Of a stretch of DNA of 64,000 nt, positions 32,713 through 39,580 are shown piece by piece. Source of the DNA: DATFNI01 sp963787205 (GTDB taxonomy: Bacteria > Bacteroidota > Rhodothermia > Balneolales > DATFMH01); contig CAWBCD010000003.1 in NCBI GenBank assembly GCA_963787205.1, positions 496,001 to 560,000 of the forward strand. Reading direction: 5' to 3'. The notes beneath the pieces were generated by a model. It had not been told where the DNA came from and searched no databases. It saw nothing but the letters and a program-made list of their open reading frames with translations. The translations under genes were made by a program, and so were the position numbers. Position 1 is the first letter of the stretch; every line of letters begins with the position of its first letter.

Positions 32713-34104
32713 ATGAAATTTGTTACAACCTTTCTGTTAGCCGAAATATTTCTTTGTCTGAGTAATCTCGTTTATGCTCAATCCACTTTTTACAGGGGGT
32801 CGGATCTCTCTTTCGCGCAGCAACTGGAAAACAATGGCGCCGTTTTTAAAGACAATGGGACTCAACAGGATATCCTTGATATATTCAAAAATCACGGTTT
32901 AAATATTGTCCGCCTGCGTCTCTGGTACCATCCGCAAAACGGTTATAATGATCTCACCCACACCCTGACGATGGCCCGGCGCATCAAAGCAAAGGGGCTC
33001 AAATTGTTGCTCGATTTTCACTATTCCGACACATGGGCGGACCCCGGTCATCAGACTAAACCGGCTGCCTGGCAAAATCTTTCTTATACTGTTCTTAAAG
33101 ACAGTGTATATCAATATACCCGCCAGGTGATTCAGGCTTTAAAAAGTCAAAATACCCTTCCATCAATCGTACAAATTGGTAACGAAGTAACATCCGAGAT
33201 GCTTTGGGATACGGGGCGTGTTGGCGGTAGTTTTGATAATACTTCCCAATGGGCACAATTTGCAGGGCTGTTGAATGCGGGTATTAAAGGTGTCAAAGAT
33301 GTGGAACCCAAACCGGACACTGTGAAAATCATGATTCACATTGATCGCGGCGGCGATTATAGTGGAGCCAAATGGTTTTTCGATAAACTGAATGCACAAG
33401 GCGTCAATTACGATATCATCGGGCTCTCGTATTATCCGTGGTGGCACGGGTCGCTGACCGACCTGAATAACAACCTGGATCAACTTGCAGCCAGGTATCA
33501 TAAACCGATGCTTATTGCCGAAACGGCCTACCCATGGACCTTAAACTATGACGATGACGTAGCTAATATTGTTGGAAGCTCTAATCAGCTGCTTCCGGGG
33601 TATCCGGCAACGGTTGAGGGTCAAAAATCCTATCTGAATAAGGTTTTTGATATTGTGCACAATGTCCCAGGCAACCTTGGCATTGGTGTTGTGTATTGGG
33701 AACCTGATTACATATCTGTCGCGGGCGTCGGGTCAACCTGGGAGAATCTGGCGATGTTTGATTTCCAGGGAAATGCATTGGCGTCGATGTCTGCTTTCGA
33801 ACCAGCAGATGCCACACCGATTGAACAGGATCAAAGTGTTCACCAGTTTTCTTTGGGTCAGAATTATCCGAATCCTTTCAATCCAACAACCGTTATCCCG
33901 TACGATTTAGCAAAACCATCGCATGTGAAACTGTCGGTATACAATATCTTAGGAGAGGTTGTCGCCACACTCGTTAATTCCGAACAACCGGCCGGGGTAT
34001 ACAAAAGCAGATTTATGGCAAAAGGTATTCCAAGCGGAATTTATCTGTATAAGCTTCAGATAAATGATAGATCATTCATCAGGAAGATGATGCTGGTAAA
34101 ATAA
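32713..34104 (+). CDS. GH53 endo-beta-1,4-galactanase with T9SS sorting domain
   Basis: A 463-residue secreted enzyme that would cut beta-1,4-galactan (pectic arabinogalactan type I). Signal peptide 1-22 ending LVYAQ. GH53 catalytic domain about 25-370 with acid/base Glu158 in IVQIGNEV and nucleophile Glu270 in LIAETAYPW; DFHYSDTWADPG and LSYYPWWHG are family blocks. The C-terminal 80 residues are a type IX secretion sorting domain, starting LGQNYPNPFNPTTVIPYDL and ending SFIRKMMLVK, so the enzyme is probably attached to or released from the cell surface. It is divergent from nusB and apart from the main galactose operon on the other strand. It is a paralogue of the GH53 gene at 35628. Confidence 0.96.
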   Translation: MKFVTTFLLAEIFLCLSNLVYAQSTFYRGSDLSFAQQLENNGAVFKDNGTQQDILDIFKNHGLNIVRLRLWYHPQNGYNDLTHTLTMARRIKAKGLKLLLDFHYSDTWADPGHQTKPAAWQNLSYTVLKDSVYQYTRQVIQALKSQNTLPSIVQIGNEVTSEMLWDTGRVGGSFDNTSQWAQFAGLLNAGIKGVKDVEPKPDTVKIMIHIDRGGDYSGAKWFFDKLNAQGVNYDIIGLSYYPWWHGSLTDLNNNLDQLAARYHKPMLIAETAYPWTLNYDDDVANIVGSSNQLLPGYPATVEGQKSYLNKVFDIVHNVPGNLGIGVVYWEPDYISVAGVGSTWENLAMFDFQGNALASMSAFEPADATPIEQDQSVHQFSLGQNYPNPFNPTTVIPYDLAKPSHVKLSVYNILGEVVATLVNSEQPAGVYKSRFMAKGIPSGIYLYKLQINDRSFIRKMMLVK

Positions 34105-34110
34105 TTGTAG

Positions 34111-34129
34111 GTCGGACTGCCAGTCCGAC
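34111..34129. repeat. Palindromic REP-like sequence
   Basis: GTCGGACTG-c-CAGTCCGAC directly follows the GH53 stop codon. It has no T-run, so it is more likely a dispersed palindrome than a terminator. Confidence 0.5.
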
Positions 34130-34253
34130 GGTACGAACGTCTGATTAGAAACTATCGCAGTATACTCATTACATCTAACCCGTATCGTTTGTTTTTTCTG
34201 AAACGCTGACAGATTATAGTAACGTTTCTGCTAACCTTTCAGGAACATAATAT

Positions 34254-34277
34254 GTCGCAAGTTTGCGACTTGTAACA
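34254..34277. repeat. REP-like hairpin repeat, copy 2
   Basis: GTCGCA-agtt-TGCGAC followed by TTGTAACA, the diverged partner of 1398-1421. Confidence 0.55.
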
Positions 34278-34310
34278 CTTGCCAGGTATATGCAGAGTTA
34301 AGGCAAACTA

Positions 34311-34469
34311 ACCACAACCTTATCCCAGTCGACTGGCCTTTGGGTCGAAGGATCTCAATTATATTCGGCACAATTGTGGCATCTGATAGGTCCGGTGCCT
34401 GTTGCGTACGGGATCCGAAGCCGATCCCGGGAACAGCTGGGATCGCCGGCAGGATGACATGCCGTTGTG
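34311..34469. repeat. Left direct repeat flanking the GIY-YIG gene
   Basis: About 160 bp matching 34901-35058 in the same orientation with many substitutions. Shared blocks are AACCTTATCC at the left end, GGGTCGA, GGCATCTGA/AGCATCTGA, GGGATCC-AAGCCGATCCCGGGAACA and GGCAGGATGACAT-CCGTTGTG at the right end. Confidence 0.75.
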
Positions 34470-34557
34470 TTTGGGATTGGAGGGTTTTAATTACTTTTCT
34501 GTAAGGCCCTGGCCTGCGATGGGTCTCCTTTATAAAGACTCATTCACATTCAAAGTC

Positions 34558-34845
34558 ATGTCCTACTATGTTTACATGCTCGCCAACCAGAGGAGAACGG
34601 TGCAATATACCGGAATAACCAGCGGCTTAATAAAACGTACTATTCAACACAAAGAGAAGAAGTATCCCGGATTTACCCAACGGTATAATGTAGACCGACT
34701 CGTTTATTATGAATCACATGAAATAGTTGAGGATGCCATTAAACGAGAGAAACAAATAAAAGAATGGACCCGCAGGAAGAAGGAGGCGTTAATCAACCGG
34801 TTCAATCCTGAGTGGAAGGATTTGTTTGAAAGCATCATAGAATAA
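34558..34845 (+). CDS. GIY-YIG nuclease-domain protein
   Basis: A 95-residue single-domain GIY-YIG protein (UvrC N-terminal-like). The start is placed at MSYYVYMLANQRR; longer starts run into the repeat. Catalytic features are YYVYML and YTGITSGLIKRTIQH, with the Glu of AIKREKQIKEW as metal ligand. It lies between two direct repeats of about 160 bp, which suggests a mobile or repeat-associated nuclease, not a repair enzyme. Codon use looks similar to its neighbours. Confidence 0.88.
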   Translation: MSYYVYMLANQRRTVQYTGITSGLIKRTIQHKEKKYPGFTQRYNVDRLVYYESHEIVEDAIKREKQIKEWTRRKKEALINRFNPEWKDLFESIIE

Positions 34846-34900
34846 AACCACTTACCAAAGACCGACCGCCAAACACCAGCCCTGTCATCCCTAGGCTCAA

Positions 34901-35058
34901 CCCAAAACCTTATCCTGGCGACGATCCAACGGGTCGAGAGATCCTGTCTGCATCCGGAAACGATGGTAGCATCTGAATGGCTCGCTGTCTGCCACCGACG
35001 GGATCCTAAGCCGATCCCGGGAACAACCGGGATCGGCGGCAGGATGACATCCGTTGTG
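34901..35058. repeat. Right direct repeat flanking the GIY-YIG gene
   Basis: Diverged second copy of 34311-34469. Its outside also carries CTGTCATCC at 34881-34890, which pairs with CAGGATGACA at the right end, giving this copy short terminal inverted repeats. Confidence 0.75.
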
Positions 35059-35100
35059 AATCCTTACATTATTAATTGTTTACTGTTTACTGTTTACTGA

Positions 35101-35589
35101 TCACTGATAAACATCCTCCCAGTAATACGGACGATCATGATCCGGTACGGTTTTGATTGTTAACGTTGCGTCCTTCAGCCCATCCGATGTGGCTTTAATG
35201 TGAATCGAACCTACCTTGCGTGTGGATTGAATAATGGCCAGGCATAACCCGTTGAACGCCTTCCGTTGGGAGGCTTTGTGTGGTTCATGATCGAACGGGT
35301 TGCCATTTCCTACCCCGATAATCTTGCCTTGCCCCTGCAGATCAAACGTAACAAGGTTGTCGGCAGTGGGTACCACATTTCCATTCACATCAACTATTTC
35401 CACTTTCAAATTGGACACATCTCTTCCGTTTGCTGTGATGCTGTTATGATCAACTGACAGACGAATAGCAGCCGGCGCACCTGTGGTCCTGACTTCGTCA
35501 ATTATGGTTTTCCCATCCTTCCTTCCGACTGCCTTCAAAACACCAGGTTCGTATGGGACATCCCATTCCAGGTGCAGGTCGGCTATCAG
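35101..35589 (-). pseudogene. GH2 beta-galactosidase C-terminal remnant
   Basis: An open frame of about 163 codons with no plausible start in its first part. The translated piece LEWDVPYEPGVLKAVG...RKDGKTIIDEVRTTGAPAAIRL and the Ig-like NGRDVSNLKVEIVDVNGNVVP...KIIGVGNGNPFDHEPHKA are typical of the C-terminal domains of secreted GH2 beta-galactosidases. The sugar-binding and catalytic domains are missing. Homology stops exactly where a TCAGCNN heptamer array (35581-35627) begins, and an in-frame TAG lies in the array. The GH53 stop follows on the other side. It is read as the 3' remnant left by a deletion or rearrangement at the repeat. Confidence 0.8.
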
Positions 35590-35627
35590 CTAACTGAATG
35601 CTGATGGCTGATCGCTGAAAGCTCATA
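35581..35627. repeat. TCAGCNN heptamer array at the GH2 breakpoint
   Basis: Units GCTATCA, GCTAACT, GAATGCT, GATGGCT, GATCGCT, GAAAGCT fill the space between the GH53 stop and the GH2 remnant. It is the same unit family as in the permease spacers, outside that locus. Confidence 0.7.
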
Positions 35628-36713
35628 TTAGTAGTGCGTATACTTATCAAACACATCCATAACAGGCAAGGCGTTGCCATTTTTGTCGAAGTAGCCGCGG
35701 GCACCTAACCCGCCAACAACGGCCGGTTCCCACCAAAAGATGCCCTTAACTTTGGTACTGGACACGTTCAGGACCGTTCTTACCAAAGACTGCAGGTACT
35801 CCTTCTGTCCTTGTGGAGTTTCCGGGAATGGAGCCGGTCTGTGGACATATTCACCGGGAACATGGTTGTAAGCCGTTTCTACGACGATGACGTCTTTATC
35901 ATAGGTTTTTACGATATGCAGGAGATTATCCCGGAGATCCAACAGGTTGCCATGCCACCAGGGATAATAGGACAAACCTATTACATCAAATTTGATCCCA
36001 TAGGAATCAAGTTTATCAAAAAAAGCCTTGGTCAGGGCCCAGTTGCCCCCCTGATCGAAATGGATCATGATAAGGGGACGTGGTGACATGCCACGGCCTG
36101 CGTCAACGCCATTGATACCCGCCTGGATCAGCTTCGCAAACGTATCCCAGTGTTCGGGGAGCTTCCCGGTCGGCCAAAGCATGCCGTTTCTGACCTCATT
36201 GCCGATCTGCACCATATCCGGCATCACTCCCGCCTCCCGGAATGCCTCGATTGTATTATGGGTATAAGCGTATACCGAATCGATCAGGACTTTTGGGGAT
36301 AAACCCTGCCATGCTTTTGGCGTTGGTTGCTTGCCGGGATCGGCCCAACTGTCGGCATAGTGATAATCGAGCAAAAACTTGTAGCCGAGTTTTTTGGCAG
36401 CCTGTGCTTCCGAAATGGTATAGGAAAGATTATTTGGTAACTGTGTCGGATGATAGAACAGGCGAAGCCGTATCCAGTTGTAGCCGTGCTCGCGAAAGAT
36501 AACCAGACCTGGTTTAACCTTGCCACTGTCCTTGAACACCGTGCCGTGATCTTCCGCCATTTTAAGGAATGAAAGATCCGCACCGACAGCGAACTTAATA
36601 TGTACCGTAGAAAGAGAATCCGGTTTTTGCGCCAGTGCTTTGTTAAGAATTGATTGGGATAGCACCAAAATGATGCATAAACCCAAAGTGATGGAAGGTG
36701 TTCGTCTTTTCAT
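35628..36713 (-). CDS. GH53 endo-beta-1,4-galactanase
   Basis: A 361-residue galactanase. Signal peptide 1-29 (ILVLSQSILNKALAQ). Family blocks: LLDYHYADSWADPGKQ, acid/base Glu173 in MVQIGNEVRNGM, LSYYPWWHG, nucleophile Glu279 in VIVVETAYN. No T9SS sorting tail is present, in contrast to the paralogue at 32713, so it may stay in the periplasm or outer membrane. It is the last intact gene of the minus-strand row symporter-galK-galT-GH35-GH-A-GH53, consistent with a galactan-use operon. Confidence 0.95.
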   Translation of the reverse strand: MKRRTPSITLGLCIILVLSQSILNKALAQKPDSLSTVHIKFAVGADLSFLKMAEDHGTVFKDSGKVKPGLVIFREHGYNWIRLRLFYHPTQLPNNLSYTISEAQAAKKLGYKFLLDYHYADSWADPGKQPTPKAWQGLSPKVLIDSVYAYTHNTIEAFREAGVMPDMVQIGNEVRNGMLWPTGKLPEHWDTFAKLIQAGINGVDAGRGMSPRPLIMIHFDQGGNWALTKAFFDKLDSYGIKFDVIGLSYYPWWHGNLLDLRDNLLHIVKTYDKDVIVVETAYNHVPGEYVHRPAPFPETPQGQKEYLQSLVRTVLNVSSTKVKGIFWWEPAVVGGLGARGYFDKNGNALPVMDVFDKYTHY

Positions 36714-36763
36714 GATTGTTTATTCTATATTTTTCAAATGATCCTCCGGCCGCCGCACATTGC

Positions 36764-36885
36764 CTGTCATCATGATGCTGTTTTGCTTGCAAAACGGCGT
36801 AGGATCTCGTAAGCAAGAAACGATCTTTTCCAAATGCGACGAGATCCTACTTTATCCCGCAAGCGGGATAAAATCAGGATGACAG
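36764..36885. repeat. 122-bp multi-hairpin element
   Basis: Outer arms CTGTCATC and GATGACAG enclose three inverted repeats: GTTTTGC-tt-GCAAAAC, GTAGGATCTCGT...ACGAGATCCTAC (12-bp perfect) and TTTATCCCGC-aa-GCGGGATAAA. The outer arms resemble those of the GIY-YIG-flanking repeat at 34881-35050. It is located between the GH53 and clan GH-A genes. Confidence 0.75.
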
Positions 36886-36916
36886 ATTAAGTGTGGTCGG
36901 TTGAAGAATACTACTA

Positions 36917-39544
36917 TTAATCATTATCCAACCAGATCGATTCCACCTCGAAATCATAAGGTTTGTTATAATCATCGGGTTTGATTCCCGGTCCCATTAC
37001 AACTTGTATGGATTGTAGATCCTTAAAATCCGGTGACTGATTACTGTTTGATTCAAACCACAATGGAAGAAATCCTGGAAATGATCTGGGAAGCAGCATC
37101 ATCGAATCAGGCTGAAAAGCCGACAGTGATAAGCTGTAATCTTTAAACTGATCGCTTAAGGTGACATCAGTCCGGTACGAGGTACCCTTTTTATCAACCA
37201 ATATGATATGCAATGGTGCATTCCTGGCATGTTCTGACCTGGCTCTGATTACAATGTGACTTTGGGTATTTATATCGTAGAGTCGGCCTTTCATCATACC
37301 GGCGACGTAGGTCTGCCATCCGAGATCATGTGTCTCATCAGTCAGCTTGTCTGCTGCTACTTTCACCGCAAACTTGCCGGGGTCATCTATGGATATGGTT
37401 TCAAGGTGGAATCCACGGTTCCAGAATGAGAAAGAGTAATCTAACCGCTGCCCATTTGCAGCACTGTACAGCAAAATCGGTGATGACGGTTCATAAACCT
37501 TCGTTTGCCAGGCATCCTTGTAGTAATAATCCCAATCCATGGGAGATCCGGGATGATCACCCGGAAATGTAACGGCGTCCTCACTCCGCCCGACAACAAT
37601 GCGATAGCTCAGAAAACCGGGTCGCACCATATTGGCAGGTATCTCTGAAACATAGTGGTAGGTATCTTCTTGTTTCATATTGATAGGCCGGGGTCTGAAT
37701 CCGGCATTAACCAGCAGCCACACCTTTTCATCTTTTGAAATTCCTGCTACAGTTGCTTTAATAGTGACCGGTTTTCCGGCAGTGACCGACTTATAGGGTG
37801 TATGTCGCACGATTGGTTTTGCAGGAGTCGGCATAGGAGCCACAAACTCACCAACCTGTATATTGCCCATCCGGGAATTTGGTGACCAATGCCTGTCTCT
37901 AACCCCTTTTCTTACAAGAAAATACGTGCCGGGTTTAATGGTAAATGACCCAATTTCAGCCTTCGTATCGTACGTATTGCCTTTATTTATCCCCTTGACG
38001 TAAAAGGAATTGCCAAGACCAGGCAGATCAATCTTCATAGTATGATCTTTCCATTCAATATAAGTGACATCTTTCTTAGGTGAGGCACGTTCGAACGGGT
38101 CACGTACCGGAACGGCATCGGGCATCACTTCCAGGCGCCATATTCCTCTCGACAGCTTGTCCAGGAAATAGGCTCCCCATCCGTGGTAGCTCACAACCGG
38201 TGAAGAACCCACACCCGCAACATGTCTGAGGACACGAGGTTTGAGCGGTTGGGTTTCTGTGTTGTTTGTATAGTAAAAAGCCGTATCGGCATTCATTACG
38301 CTCAGATTCTGACTCTGACTCACAAAGAAATGGCTGAATGTGGTATCTGCAGGATAGGAACCGAAATCTTTGTACAGCGGAACCTCGTGGAACACTTTCG
38401 AAGCAATAAGCATGCTGATTGCTTTGGAGGGGGTGTAGGCCAGGTTCAGGTAATGAGTCTGATAATCGGTGTTGCAGTACGCGATGGCCATCGGAGTATA
38501 TGTGAATTGGGTGGCAAATTGGAACCCTGCCGTCCGGAAACTGCGGGCCATAGCCGGATAAATATAAGAGTCAGGTTCGTCTGCTGAACTGAACTCATAG
38601 ACCATCTTAGCAAGCTGTTTAAATCGTTTGTTATTCCTGTACGGTATCAGGTATCGGTCGACATATGGCAGATAATTGCCTTTTAGCCGCTGTCCCCTGA
38701 CGAGTCCGGCCGGATACCATTGAAAACTGGCCCCGTTAATTTTCGCATGAGCAATGGCGAGTGCGTATTTGGTGTTAGCCTGAGAAAGATTGTAGAAAAT
38801 AGGTTTCTTCCATCCTGTTGACCGAACAGCCGCAGCCAGAGAATCAACAAACCTTGTTGTTTGCTCCGTTGTTTTGGCCTGATCCGGTTCATTGAGAATT
38901 TCTACAGCCAGAATATTCGGATCATCCTTATACGACAGACCTGTGTACGGATTTACGTGATCGACGAAGGCTTTTAGATATCGCTCCATTACCGGCCAGT
39001 ATTTGGGGTTCTGTGGAGCCTCACGTTTCGAAATGTAATTGGCAAATCCCGGCGTTTTGGTGGGCCTCTGCGGATAACCGTTGTTGTACAGATTCATCGG
39101 AGTGAGTATGGCTCTGATCCCGCGTTCTTTGAGTTTCCACAGCAGATAATCCAGCAATTTCAGATGCTCATTGTCGAGCAGGTGTCCCAGACTATCACTG
39201 ATTTCCGTGTCCCAGATATGCAGGCGAAAAGCATCAAAGCCCAGGCGCGCCATGTGATATACGTCGCCATCGATCTCCCTCTCCGGATTCACGCCCATCT
39301 GTTTCATCTGACGATAGTCGAATGCGAACGGTAACGTATAATTCACTCCAAAAAATGATGGTTCCTTATTGGTCCCTTTCCAATGCATAACTCCATGGGA
39401 GTCAACAAAAAGTATCTTTTCCCCGTTTTTATTCCCTGAATGTGATTGTCCATACAGATCCGAAACAGATACGATCATTAAAATCGAGAGAAAAAAATAA
39501 AATGATCGAATCTGCCTTTTCCTATAGATGGGTTCTGATCTCAT
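36917..39544 (-). CDS. Clan GH-A glycoside hydrolase (GH5-like; possibly GH147)
   Basis: An 875-residue secreted enzyme with N-terminal signal (FYFFLSILMIVSVSDLYGQ after a basic start). The catalytic barrel (about 45-400) has a clan GH-A pattern: acid/base Glu219 in LAVEILNEPDQ and a nucleophile candidate Glu317 in MVYEFSSADEP. After it come beta-rich segments and a C-terminal jelly-roll-like domain (about 700-875) resembling carbohydrate-binding modules. The family is uncertain: annotation pipelines would call it GH5-like. The context (GH53, GH35, galK, galT) makes galactan the likely substrate, and the architecture is compatible with GH147, a beta-galactosidase family from Bacteroides pectic galactan loci. 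That assignment is inferred, not shown. Confidence 0.8.
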   Translation of the reverse strand: MRSEPIYRKRQIRSFYFFLSILMIVSVSDLYGQSHSGNKNGEKILFVDSHGVMHWKGTNKEPSFFGVNYTLPFAFDYRQMKQMGVNPEREIDGDVYHMARLGFDAFRLHIWDTEISDSLGHLLDNEHLKLLDYLLWKLKERGIRAILTPMNLYNNGYPQRPTKTPGFANYISKREAPQNPKYWPVMERYLKAFVDHVNPYTGLSYKDDPNILAVEILNEPDQAKTTEQTTRFVDSLAAAVRSTGWKKPIFYNLSQANTKYALAIAHAKINGASFQWYPAGLVRGQRLKGNYLPYVDRYLIPYRNNKRFKQLAKMVYEFSSADEPDSYIYPAMARSFRTAGFQFATQFTYTPMAIAYCNTDYQTHYLNLAYTPSKAISMLIASKVFHEVPLYKDFGSYPADTTFSHFFVSQSQNLSVMNADTAFYYTNNTETQPLKPRVLRHVAGVGSSPVVSYHGWGAYFLDKLSRGIWRLEVMPDAVPVRDPFERASPKKDVTYIEWKDHTMKIDLPGLGNSFYVKGINKGNTYDTKAEIGSFTIKPGTYFLVRKGVRDRHWSPNSRMGNIQVGEFVAPMPTPAKPIVRHTPYKSVTAGKPVTIKATVAGISKDEKVWLLVNAGFRPRPINMKQEDTYHYVSEIPANMVRPGFLSYRIVVGRSEDAVTFPGDHPGSPMDWDYYYKDAWQTKVYEPSSPILLYSAANGQRLDYSFSFWNRGFHLETISIDDPGKFAVKVAADKLTDETHDLGWQTYVAGMMKGRLYDINTQSHIVIRARSEHARNAPLHIILVDKKGTSYRTDVTLSDQFKDYSLSLSAFQPDSMMLLPRSFPGFLPLWFESNSNQSPDFKDLQSIQVVMGPGIKPDDYNKPYDFEVESIWLDND

Positions 39545-39580
39545 TTTGTTTCTCGTTTGTCTGAAATCCTGCCGAAGATT

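Noticed and set aside
34402..34557. Longer start for the GIY-YIG protein
   Set aside because: The additional 52 residues are encoded by the flanking repeat and have no protein character; the ATG at 34558 starts the domain directly.
35498..35704. Minus-strand frame overlapping the GH2 remnant and GH53 end
   Set aside because: It is a shadow in another frame across the heptamer array; the GH2-like residues are in the frame ending at 35101.
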